Positions 1 through 9,560 of a stretch of 64,000 nt of DNA are shown piece after piece (the first letter of the stretch is position 1; every line of letters starts with the position of its first letter). Source of the DNA: Erpobdella octoculata (Eukaryota; Annelida; Clitellata; Hirudinida; Erpobdellidae); assembly GCA_963978895.1 (NCBI GenBank), contig OZ022238.1, positions 46,169,210 through 46,233,209 on the forward strand, in the 5' to 3' direction. The position numbers were made by a program, and so were the translations under genes. A model generated the notes under the pieces. That model was not told the DNA's origin. It did no database searches and worked only from the letters and a program-made list of their open reading frames with translations.

Positions 1-159
1 ATATCTTCGCTTCCTAACAGCGCAGCCTTTGAACGTTTATTTAGTATTGCTGGCATGATATTGACGCCACGGAGATGCAAAATGGCTGACACTTTGTTTA
101 ATCTTATGGTATTTTTGAAGAGCCGTTTCAGTGTTAACAATTTTTCTACATCTTTGTGA
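1..159 (+). pseudogene. hAT transposase C-terminal (dimerisation) fragment
   Basis: An open frame runs from the first base to a TGA at 157-159 (52 residues). It contains the block LPNSAAFERLFSIAGMILTP, which is the signature of the hAT-family C-terminal dimerisation domain (Leu-Pro, then a conserved Glu-Arg-x-Phe-Ser motif), followed by a basic stretch and Leu-Met-Val-Phe-Leu. The rest of the transposase lies outside the window, so completeness cannot be judged. A second fragment of the same type, clearly a different copy, is at 27690-28068. Confidence 0.8.
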
Positions 160-174
160 TTCAAGTTTTATGTA

Positions 175-640
175 TGAACTAGCGGGGTTACCCGGCGTTC
201 CCGGGGTTTTTAGAGGTTTTTCTAATGTTTGTCTCTCTCGCTCCCGTTCCCTTCTCCACTTTCCCGTTTTCGTAGCGTTCCCGGTCGCTTTTCCGCTCTC
301 GGTCGTTTTCCAGCTCCCGGTCGCTTTCCCGCTCAGAAGTTTTGTTATCGATTTTCTCTCTTGCTCGCGTTTCCTTCCAAGCTTGCTCTCCCGATTCCAG
401 TCGCTTTCCGCGTTCCCGGTCGCTTTCCGCGTTCCCGGTCGCTTTCCCGTTCCCGGTCGCTTTCCCGTTCCCGGTCGCTTTCCCGTTCCCGGTCGCTTTC
501 CCGTTCCCGCTCACGCTTGCTCTCCCGTTCCCGGTCATGCTTGCTCTCCCATTCCCGGTCACGGTTGCTCTCCCGTTCCCGTTCCCGTTCCCGCTCATTT
601 TCTCTTTTACATTCTTTCATAACTTCTGTTAGCCTATAAA
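175..640 (+). repeat. ACTAGCGGG-family interspersed repeat with 18-bp minisatellite core
   Basis: It begins ACTAGCGGGGTTACCCGGCG, in which CCCGG-loop-CCGGG can form a small hairpin, followed by TTTTTAGAGG and then a C/T-rich core. Around 400-500 the core is an 18-bp tandem unit (GGTCGCTTTCCCGTTCCC). The same head sequence recurs in either orientation at 992-650, 15715-15010, 21893, 44262-43803, 50560, 53668 and 63658. The long frames read through it (Arg/Ser- or Arg/Glu-rich) are products of the minisatellite, not genes. I do not recognise the family; the hairpin-headed layout resembles sequences found at ends of Penelope-like or SINE-type elements, but that is only a guess. Confidence 0.7.
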
Positions 641-649
641 ACGTAAAAT

Positions 650-992
650 AGATTTGCTAAGACTATATATATATATGAATATTTGTGGGTTAGTTTGTCT
701 ATTATAGAAACGGGAAAGAGACCCGGAACGGACAGCAAGCGGGAACGGAAAAGCAAGCGTGAGCGGGAATGGGAGAGCAAACGTGAGCGGGAACGGGACA
801 GCGACCGGGAACGGGAAATCGACCGGGAGCGGGAAAGCGACCGGGAGCGGGAAAGCGACCGGCAGCGGGAAAACGACCAAAAACGGGAAAGCGAACAGGA
901 GTGGGAAAGCAGGTGGGAAAGGAAACGGGAGAGAAAGAGACAAACATTAGAAAAACCTCTAAAAAACCTGGGCAACGCCGGGTATCTCCGCT
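650..992 (-). repeat. ACTAGCGGG-family repeat, inverted copy
   Basis: This is the reverse complement of the preceding element: GGGAAAGCGACCGGGAGC units, then AGACAAACATTAGAAAAACC and the head GGCAACGCCGGGTATCTCCG at about 970-990. With 175-640 it makes a head-out inverted pair separated by only about 50 bp of TATAT-rich sequence. Confidence 0.7.
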
Positions 993-995
993 AGT

Positions 996-1290
996 ACATA
1001 CATAAACACATACATGCACATACACATACATACATACACACATACATACGCACATACATATATATATAGTTCCCGCTCGCTCACCCGCTCCGCTCCGCTC
1101 ATTTTGTGACGGATTTCAAAATTTTTATTCTATTTTTGATTTCCATTGACTCTCAAGGTTGTGTGAAAATTTCATTACGATCGGATGAATGGTGTAGCAA
1201 TGCATAAAAGACATTAACATATATACATATATACATATATACATATATACAAACATTCATTTTTATATATATAGATAAAATAACACTTTG
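996..1290. repeat. ACAT microsatellite and short repeat debris
   Basis: Imperfect ACAT/ACATAC repeats occupy 998-1062 and ATACATAT repeats 1218-1252. Between them, about 1070-1215 contains a segment with GTGTGAAAATTTCATTACGA followed by TCGGATGAATGG. This is the kind of conserved 'pattern' sequence often seen near the ends of invertebrate interspersed repeats (compare 43560-43710). No gene is visible. Confidence 0.5.
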
Positions 1291-1297
1291 TTTTCAT

Positions 1298-1524
1298 CAA
1301 GGATATCTTGATATAACAACTGGATCCACAACCTACTCTAGTAGGCCTAATGTTTTATCGCTTCTTATATCATAATTATAAATAAATTGATGTAACAAAC
1401 TAAAAAACCATAGTAGTTATATCATATTTCACCAAATTTTGATGTAACTATGACGTAATTGACTGAACTGTCTAGGCCTACTAGAGTAGGTTGTGGATCC
1501 AGTTGTTATATCAAGATATCCTTG
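1298..1524. mobile_element. hAT-type MITE, 227 bp, perfect 52-bp TIRs
   Basis: Bases 1298-1349 and 1473-1524 are exact inverted complements (52 of 52), starting CAAGGATATCTTGATATAAC. The element is flanked by an exact 8-bp direct repeat GTTTTCAT (1290-1297 and 1525-1532), the target-site duplication length of hAT elements. The interior of about 120 bp has no coding capacity, so it must depend on a transposase elsewhere. Perfect arms suggest recent movement or an arm homogenised by hairpin repair. A 34-bp miniature with the same ends is at 32455-32488. Confidence 0.9.
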
Positions 1525-1587
1525 GTTTTCATTATTAAATTTTATTTTATATCGATTAAATGCAAATTTGTTTTGTTTTTAGTTGCA

Positions 1588-1824
<237 letters not shown>

Positions 1825-1965
1825 TAGCGAATCTAGGGAAGGGCCCGTGGGGCCCGGGTCCCCTCCTTAGAGTTTTCAAAAAATAAATAACTTGTACTTT
1901 TTAACTTAAAGTTTTTGTCTCTGTATCCTGAGGCTTTATCTCAACTAAATTCACTTCTGGACCAT

Positions 1966-2478
1966 CAATAGTTCTGACTACTGCAATTCTCTATACTATG
2001 GTCTTCCTGACACTACCCTCTATCCTCTCTCTAAAGCCTTCAACTCGGCTGCTCGCTTAGTTTCTCGCACCTCCTACTCCTCTCACATCTCTCCATCTCT
2101 TGTTCTTCTCCATTGGCTTCCTCTCAGATATAGGGTGATTTTTAAAATCTGTTTAATAATGTACAAAATAAAAAATTGCCTTTCTCCTCTCTACTTAACT
2201 AATTTAATACATATCCCTACTAAGTCTGGTCTTCGTTCTTCTTCTCGTAATCACTCTCGCATCTTCACTATTAAGCATTCTTTTGCTAAACGCTCTTTCT
2301 CCTACTCTGGTCCCTATCTCTGGAACTCTCTTCCTTCTTCTCTTACTAACTCTACTTCTCTCACAGTTTTTCGTCGTGGACTTAAAACATATCTGTTTAC
2401 TAAGTTCACGACCGAGCGCTATTGAACACTGCGGAAATAGCGCTATACAAATAAAAATTGATTGATTGATTGATTGAT
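1966..2478 (+). mobile_element. CR1/L2-type LINE, 5'-truncated 3' end
   Basis: The frame from about 1966 to 2425 carries the C-terminal end of a CR1/L2-like ORF2. It has Asp-Tyr-Cys-Asn-Ser, then an Ala-Ala-Arg-Leu-Val block, LHWLPLRYRVIFKICLIMYK (residues typical of the post-RT conserved region), and GPYLWNSLPSS near the end, closing with an Lys-Thr-Tyr-Leu-Phe motif. After the stop, a short 3' UTR ends in AATAAAAATTGATTGATTGA, an ATTG-repeat tail typical of this LINE group. The reverse transcriptase core is missing because of 5' truncation. Confidence 0.85.
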
Positions 2479-2639
2479 AATTGGCAGATATTTAAGAATT
2501 TCGGGCCTTTTTCAAACCGATTCAATACAAAATATAATTCAAATAATATCTCAAAAAACATTTAGACTTTCACGGGCAGGTCCAGCAAAAAAGTTGAAAA
2601 TGACACCTTCCTTTTTCTAAATAGGTTAAGACGGCTCAA

Positions 2640-2911
2640 AAACAAATGCGGTAACTGCTTGAAAGTTGTAATGGAAGGTACACATTCGTTTAAGGCTAAT
2701 TTTTAAATTTAACGATTAAAAATTTTTACATCTTAAAAGCTTGTATTCATTTTTATACAAGTATTTTAAATTTTCTGAGTGATGCATTAATAAATTTTTA
2801 TTATTTGACTCCTAAAATGTGAGTTGTAATGCCTCTGCATATCTTTTTGTTTAAAAAAATTATATGTTGTAGAGGAAACTTTTTTTTTAAATTTAAAAAC
2901 TTTTCAGAATC
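2640..2911. repeat. Repeat shared with 8350-8830 and 32300-32440
   Basis: The stretch with CGGTAACTGCTTGAAAGTTG, AAGCTTGTATTCATT and TGCCTCTGCATATCTTTTTG recurs upstream of the Hsp70-like blocks B and C and again near 62815. Here it lies directly 5' of a Tigger-type transposase relic, so it may be the 5' part of that element, carried alone elsewhere as a non-autonomous copy. No gene is visible in it. Confidence 0.5.
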
Positions 2912-3753
2912 ATGCCAGGTACGAAAGAAAAATACCAGACTAGTGATTGTAAACTGAAAGTTGTTGCTAGAGCGGAGGACACGAGCAACAGAAAAGCAAC
3001 ACGAGAATATAATGTTGGCGATATTCGACTAACAAAGACCATAACACCATCTGGCGCAAAGACTGTTTTGATTGCAACTACGGGACACGAGAGGCCGTGC
3101 TTTAACCGTTGTCCTTGCTTGCACTGCCAGTGGATTGTAGTTAAATCCTATGATTATCTTTAAAAAGGTAACAATGCCACGCAAAAAATTTTTCTCGACG
3201 TGGTTGTAGTTTGCAATAAAAAGGGTTGGAAGATTTTCTTCGGCAAAGTCTTTGCTGATTGCTGACGCACTGACTGCTCATAAAGATCAAAACGTCCAAA
3301 GCCTTTTAAATCAAATTGGAGCCCACATACCAATTATAATTAGTGGTTTTACCTCCAAATTACAATTACTAGATATAGCAGTCAATAAACCGTTTAAACA
3401 ATTTGTCAGACAAGAATGGGACAAATGGATGCAGTCTGAGGATGCGACTGAAGAGAGCATCTCACTCCGAAGTGTGCCAATAGGTGGCTTCGGGTTAGGA
3501 AAAGATAACTCCAAATACAATTTGCAATGGTTTTAATGGGATTGCTCATCATAATAACGAAACACATTCAAACACTAGTGAAACCAGAGAAGCGGACAGA
3601 GACGACGACTTGTTGTCATATAAACTTGAGAATAAGCGTCTGCTTGCTGCTCAAAAATATAATGAATTCAGTGACAAACGCTCTGACTTTGATGGGTTTG
3701 AAGTTTTAGAGGATGAAAAGGCCGGCAGCAGTGTGAAGCAAGAAACATTTTAA
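2912..3753 (+). pseudogene. Tigger/pogo (Tc1-mariner superfamily) transposase, decayed
   Basis: The first frame (2912-3163) starts with a short psq/CENP-B-like helix-turn-helix remnant and jumps, after an internal deletion, to the DDE-domain block KTVLIATTGHERPCF, in which the 'S/AKTVLI..TGHEK' pattern is diagnostic of Tigger/JRK transposases. A second frame (3252-3536) carries LLIADALTAHKDQNV and the downstream GFTSKLQLLDIAVNKPFKQF block, matching the second catalytic-Asp region and the 'L(Q)PLD..(I)NKPFK' region. A third frame (3537-3753) gives an acidic tail ending in TAA. At least two frameshifts and one deletion make it non-functional. Confidence 0.85.
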
Positions 3754-3759
3754 CTAAGT

Positions 3760-4866
3760 TTATTTGTGATGTTTATAAGTCTAAATAAGCTTGTATTCAT
3801 TTATGTTGTGTGTTTATAAATCAAAATAAACTTTTATTAATTTGTATGTTTTTTTCATTAACATGAGTACAGTGCCGATAGAGAAAAAAGTTAAAGAAAT
3901 ATTTTTAATAGTAGGAATAATAGAAAAGGACTTAAGAACAGAATAAAACACAGAAGTAGATAAAGATAGATTAATTGAATCAAGTAAGACTGAATAAAAA
4001 ATTAAAAATAGATCTTTATAAATATGAGTGAAAATAAGATCCAAAGAGCAAGTAGAGGAAAACATAGCGTTAATAATTTTAGTAAGATAGTCAAGTGTGT
4101 GATATGAGAGAAAGAAGTTAAACTTCGAGTCAAAAAATTACTATTTTAAGCAAGGAGGCCCAAATGTTTACTCCAAAATGTTTGTTGCTTTGCTGCAAAA
4201 TGCTGGTTGCTTTGTCCCCAGTAGGCTCGTTCTGTAAACCGGCTCTGGTCAAAGGGTTCCAACGTATGGCTCAAACAAGCAAGCACATTATTGCTTTTTT
4301 TAAATTAACAAAAAAAGTGATGGTTCATTTCTCTACAGAAAAGTTTAATTTTTTAAAATTTCAATAACTCTTATTCTATAATTTATTCAAATTTTGTCCA
4401 ATCGATTTAATAATTTAATAGAATGTAAAATTTTTAACGGCAAATAAACCGACCAAATTTCAGCTTGATTTAACAATAAGAAGTTAGTTTTTTAAGCTTC
4501 AAAAGGTCCCAACTTGAGTACTGCACGGACCGCGCTTTTATATTTTGACAAATATAGGCACTTTATCGAAACTGGTGAAAGAATTAATATTATGAGTTTA
4601 AAAATAAACAACTGTTTTTAATTTTTTAATTTTTTCACTAGACCTTTCTAGGTAGCAAATGTTCACCTTGCCAAATTTAATAAAAATTCCTTTATTGGTT
4701 CTGGAGTTAAATAATTACAAACATTACCACTTTGTGCTGTTTATACTAGATCAATATTACTAGAAATTTGGACAACACTTATTTTTTTCAAATGTTTTCA
4801 AAAAAAGATGATTGAAAATTGAAAATTCTGTTTATTTTTATTTTTGTTAGTATAAAAAAATAAATT
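3760..4866. repeat. Repeat-derived spacer shared with other Hsp70-like blocks
   Basis: No coding signal. Positions 4140-4300 (CAAATGTTTACTCCAAAATG and onward) match 31215-31345. The segment 4360-4860 with TTGTCCAATCGATTTAATAA and the TAGATCAATATTACTAGAAATTTGG motif matches the sequence just downstream of copies B (9000-9560), C0 (31900-32100) and C (36070-36300). It is therefore the 3' flank of the duplicated minus-strand Hsp70-like block. Confidence 0.6.
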
Positions 4867-4869
4867 TAT

Positions 4870-5981
4870 TTATGATAATAAATTTCTTCTAGCAGCAACA
4901 GCAGCTCCAATAGCAAGAATTTCTTCTGGATCAAATTTATAGTTTGGTGTTTGTCCAAATGTTTCTCCAACCATATCTTGGACCTTAAAAAAATAAATCT
5001 TAGTTGCAATTAACCGCTTTTCTGCACATTTCATTTATATAAAAAAAATGGTTATAACAAAGTTCTGCTTGTCAACAATTTGTTTTCTTACTCCAGCATT
5101 ATAACACACACCGTTATTACAAAACACACTCTGCTACAACTAGATTTTACTGTAGCTATCATAAAAAAAACTTGAACACCTTTAGCATTCTTGTTATTCT
5201 GCCAACTAACAAAACCTCATTAATGTCCTTCTTAGTAATTTTGGCTAATTCAGTGGCCTTTTTAATGCTCTCTTCACACAAAAAATTGTCCTTTTAAGCA
5301 AGTCATCGTCAAAAAGTTCTCTATTGATCATTATGTCACCAGTCGAATAGGCTTCCATAAGCCCATTTTTTGATTTGATTATGGAAACCTCAAATTTTCC
5401 TTCACCAAAATGGTAAACAGCAGTTCTAAAAAAACAAAAGTACAATATTAATCTGATATATCAAACATTTGCAAACAATAATTATAACTGGTAAATAAAA
5501 ATCCACAGCTTGTAACTAACACTTTATCACTAGAAGTAGTTTCATTAGAATCAAGAGCAAGTGCAGCAGCAATTGGTTCTCTGATCACATCAATCCGTTC
5601 AAATCCAGCAAGTTTGCCAGCTTTATTGAGTTGCTATTTATTTCAATAACAATTTAATTAAAATTGCTAACAATAATTAAAACAAAACGTTTGTAACAAA
5701 ATTAGATGGTTACCTTATAATCAGAACTATAACTTGGAACAGTGACGACAGGATAATCAACTTTATCCTTAAGACTCTTTTCTGTGGATGATTGAAATAA
5801 AAATAATGTTTATATACAATTTTTTAATTAATCATTTAATTACAAAAATTAACCAGCTAAAATGTTTATCTTTTTAAAAAGTTGTGCAGCAATCTCATAT
5901 GGTTGATATATTCCAATGTCTGGGACTTTGGCCATCAGTATATCATTTTTTCCTTCTATTACTTCGAGTTTTCTGTTTTTC
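4870..5981 (-). pseudogene. Hsp70-like NBD gene, copy A (broken)
   Basis: Exons homologous to copy B on the minus strand: 5854-5981 (EVIEGKNDI block), 5714-5781 ([12 protein letters not shown]), 5521-5633 ([13 protein letters not shown]), a fused exon 5180-5425, and the last exon 4870-4983 ending AIGAAVAARRNLLS and a stop. The fused exon joins the start of exon 6 ([11 protein letters not shown]) directly to the middle of exon 7 at [10 protein letters not shown]. This loses the intervening intron and about 45 codons, and is followed by a one-base shift in a T-run. The phosphate-2 loop reads GEGK. Exons 1-2 are absent. The deletion and frameshift make a functional product unlikely. Confidence 0.85.
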
Positions 5982-5989
5982 CTTTTTTA

Positions 5990-6362
5990 TATTAAATTAA
6001 AACTTAAATAAATGTTTAATATTGTAATAACGTTTCAAATTTACATTATCAAAAAATTTCTGATGTACCGTAAAACGGGAAGTAATTTTGGCCCAAATTA
6101 ATTTTTTTGTTTAAATTGCTTTGACCTTCCATACAACCAAACAAAAACGTTTTTCACCCAAACCTACTTCGGAGTGTTAACTTCTATTTCGGTAGTTCAG
6201 GGGAACTTTGGTCATTGAAAACCGCATTTGAAAGTAGTAATAAAAATTTCTTCGTAATTGTTGTGTGTTGAAATTAAATGTGGAAATTTTTAGACAAGTT
6301 AGAACTTTGAAACTTGTAGCATAGACTTTAGCCACCCACCAAAACAATCTATATTATAAAAG
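5990..6362. repeat. Upstream flank of copy A, shared with copies B and C
   Basis: The motif TGTACCGTAAAACGGGAAGT followed by AATTTTGGCCC recurs at 11107 and 37855, in each case about 60-80 bp upstream (in gene sense) of exon 3. It is conserved intron-2 sequence of the duplicated gene, not an independent gene. After 6340 the block is cut by a (CTCA)n array, which explains the loss of exons 1-2 of copy A. Confidence 0.6.
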
Positions 6363-6364
6363 CT

Positions 6365-6920
6365 TCGTCACTCACTCACTCACTCACTCACTCACTCACT
6401 CACTCACTCACTCACTCACTCACTCACTCACTCACTCACTCACTCACTCACTCACTCACTCACTCACTCACTCACTCACTCACTCACTCACTCACTCACT
6501 CACTCTCACTCACTCACTCACTCACTCACTCACTCACTCACTCACTCACTCACTCACTCACTCACTCACTCACTCACTCACTCACTCACTCACTCACTCA
6601 CTCACTCACTCACTCACTCACTCACTCACTCACTCACTCACTCACTCACTCACTCACTCACTCACTCACTCACTCACTCACTCACTCACTCACTCACTCA
6701 CTCACTCACTCACTCACTCACTCACTCACTCACTCACTCACTCACTCACTCACTCACTCACTCACTCACTCACTCACTCACTCACTCACTCACTCACTCA
6801 CTCACTCACTCACTCACTCACTCACTCACTCACTCACTCACTCACTCACTCACTCACTCACTCACTCACTCACTCACTCACTCACTCACTCACTCACTCA
6901 CTCACTCACTCACTCACTCA
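6365..6920. repeat. (CTCA)n microsatellite, about 555 bp
   Basis: Nearly pure TCAC/CTCA array with a single phase break (CTCTCAC) near 6504. Another array of the same motif is at 62839-63280. Frames across it (Leu-Thr-His-Ser) are meaningless. Confidence 0.95.
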
Positions 6921-7331
6921 TTTCTTAACGAATGGGTTAACATCAGAAACACAGCAACAACATGTTTTGCAGGCTATATCTCAACTTGAGGATATTGGGA
7001 TTAAGGTACAGTCAAATCTTGATCTGCAAACTAGTATTTAAACATTATTGTTTCTTTAATGAGTTGTTATAATTAAAATTTAAAACTCTTAAGTGATTTC
7101 CTTGGTGATGGATGGTCATCCAGCTAATATATCTTCAAGTGCGATGCGCCGGCGTGTCCGCTATTGTTGAATACGACCTACGAGCCGGGAGGGATAGAAA
7201 TCCGAGCACGGAAATCGCGATGTCTCAGAAACGGTAATATCCAGCTACCTGAGATTTTACAGGTACACGGGGGTCAGTGAGACCTACTTCCGATGCCAAC
7301 CGGAAATCTGTGCGACCACGCCCACTTCCGA

Positions 7332-8017
7332 TTTTGGGCTATAAGCGCTTGAGGATTCGACGTTGAATATCACCTGAACCACGTGACCTTGAAAAACCAA
7401 ACTCAAAAGGAACATAGGGGTTTATATGCCCTAATTTGAGTTTGAATCGCAGAGTTACGTGATTTCCGCTTACGGAGTTATGATCGCTCTAAAATCGGTA
7501 CCCCGGATTCGGCATTATTTTTTGGCCCACGCTACAGCCAACAGGCGTAACGGAGATGCACTCTATACGAGAAGACGACCCTTAAATGGGACCACATGAT
7601 GGGGATAAAATTTTTCAAATTCGTATTCCAGAAATGGATTTATGGGCGTTCAAAGATGGCGGTTTTTTTTTCAATTTTGGGCTATAAAAGTTTGCGAACT
7701 CGACATCGGATATCTCCGGAACCATATGACCTTGAAAAACCAAACTCAAAAGAAACATAGGAGTCCATGTGTCCTAACTGGAGTTTAAATCGCAAGGTCA
7801 CGTGATTTCCGGTTCCGGAGTTATGGGCGCTCAAAAATTGATAACCCCGATTTGTCACTATTTTTTGACCCACGCTTCAGCCACCCCATCAGGCGACACG
7901 GAGCTGCACTCTACATGAGAAGACGATCTCTGAATGGGCCCATCTGATTGGTGGTAAAATTTTTCAAATCTGTTTTTCAGAAATGGATTTATGGGCGTTC
8001 AAAGATGGCTGTTTTAA
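7332..8017. repeat. Direct tandem duplication, 343-bp unit, two copies
   Basis: The unit beginning TTTTGGGCTATAA occurs at 7332 and 7675. Both contain GACCTTGAAAAACCAAACTC, CACGTGATTTCC and end GGGCGTTCAAAGATGGC. The copies differ at many sites, so the duplication is old. The upstream 6921-7331 holds a short open piece (HFLTNGLTSETQ at 6921) that I cannot place, plus GC-richer unknown sequence. No gene is supported. Confidence 0.75.
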
Positions 8018-8029
8018 AAAATAAACAAA

Positions 8030-9555
8030 AAATAATATAAAGTATAAATTTAAAAAAAAACAATGCTCGTATACTAATGTATAAAATCACTTATTGCATG
8101 AAAATCAGTCACAAATCATACAAACTGTGTTTGAAAATGTTAAAAATTAAAACCAAACACTTCGGAAATCTATTTTTAGCTATATATTCCGAAATACCTT
8201 GGCTATGCGAGTTGTTGTCCAACACTTTGTCATGACTGGTCTCACTGACAAGTGGCAGTTGTGTTGCCATTTCAAGAAAAATTAAAGTACTAAACGCACT
8301 GCGTACTCCTTGGAGTTCCTACTACAATTGTTCCGTCCAGTAAGCTCGAATTCGCAACAAAGTAACTGCTTAAACGTTGTTATGGGGAAGTACACACTCG
8401 TTTTAGGCTAATTTTTAAGTTTAGCGATTAAACGTTTTTACATACTAAAAGCTTGTATTCATTATTAAATGTTTTATTTAACTTCACTTTCTTTCTGTTT
8501 GTTTGACTGTGGTAACCAAATCTTTGAAACAAAAATTCACCTACTTTTCGACAACCTAGAGCTCTAAAACTGTCAGGAAAGATTTATTTTGGATGTCAAT
8601 ACATGAATTGAATGTTTCAGACATGAAATAGGCCTTAAATCAATTAATATTAATTCCTGACATCTAGCGACTGTATAATTGTTTATGTACAAGTCGATAG
8701 AGGTTCGTTGACTCAGATAAAGAGGCAAATAAAAGCATTTTAAAATAAATTTATTTTTTATCTTTGCCTCTGCATCTTTTTGTTTTATAAAATCATATGT
8801 TGTATAAGAAACGCTAAGGAAGTAAAAAAGCAAATAACGCGCACAGGCATATAACGCGCTAAGGGGTGCGCGGTATGCATAGATTTATGGCGGTATGTAA
8901 GAAGTGAAGCAAAAACAAAGTTTTTTTAAAAACACATTTTTATATTTTTAATACATAAACAAAAAACATATTAGCATAAACAATAAATAGTTCGACAAAA
9001 ATATCACAAATGGTTATTTATTTAAATTTTGTCCAATCGATCCGAAAATTTGATAGAATGCATTGTTAATCAGTTCGGAGGTATGTTTATATTTTTAAGT
9101 CTCTAGCTCATCGAGAAGTTAGTTTAAAATCGATTGCAAATTTTACTTACAGATCGATAGACAGAAAAGTCAAGTTAAGTAAAAGTGTGTAAAAACGCAT
9201 ATAACGCACGCGTTATATGCGAAGAAACATGGTAACTGACGCAAGTGCCGCCTGGTGAATAATTTAAAGTTCGTTACGAAATAAATTGAGATAATTTGAA
9301 ATAATGATTAAATCGCTTCGGAAAGTATTGAATATTGTTTTTGCGAATGGGTTAAGTCTATGCTGGAAGTTTCAAAGTTTTAACTTGTCCAAAAGTTGGT
9401 GAAAATCAATTTAAAGATTTTGTGCTGTTATAATAGATCAATATGACTAGAAATTTGGACACTTTGCTTATTTTTTTTCAAATGTTTTCTAAAAAAAGAT
9501 GATTGAAAATTAAAAAATCTTTTTATTATTATTGTCGATAGTTTAGAAGAATAAA
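8030..9555. repeat. Repeat module: 3' flank of block B
   Basis: 8085-8360 is repeated almost exactly at 62520-62838 (for example TGTCCAACACTTTGTCATGA and CAAGTGGCAGTTGTGTTGCC). 8725-9250 is repeated at 32262-32437 plus 34830-35940, split there by a Harbinger element. It carries AT-rich, non-coding sequence with AACGCGCACAGGCATATAAC and the near-palindrome CATATAACGCACGCGTTATATG. No coding potential is seen. Confidence 0.6.
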
Positions 9556-9560
9556 CTTAT

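Noticed and set aside
131..994. Several long frames in both strands (Arg/Ser/Pro-rich and Arg/Glu-rich proteins)
   Set aside because: They are translations of an 18-bp G/C/A-biased minisatellite; all frames are open because the unit lacks stops, and there is no domain or splice structure.
4150..4300. tRNA-derived SINE (a GGTTGGAAYCC word resembling a B box, reverse strand, also at 31215-31345)
   Set aside because: No convincing A box at the right distance and no poly-A or simple tail or TSD could be defined.
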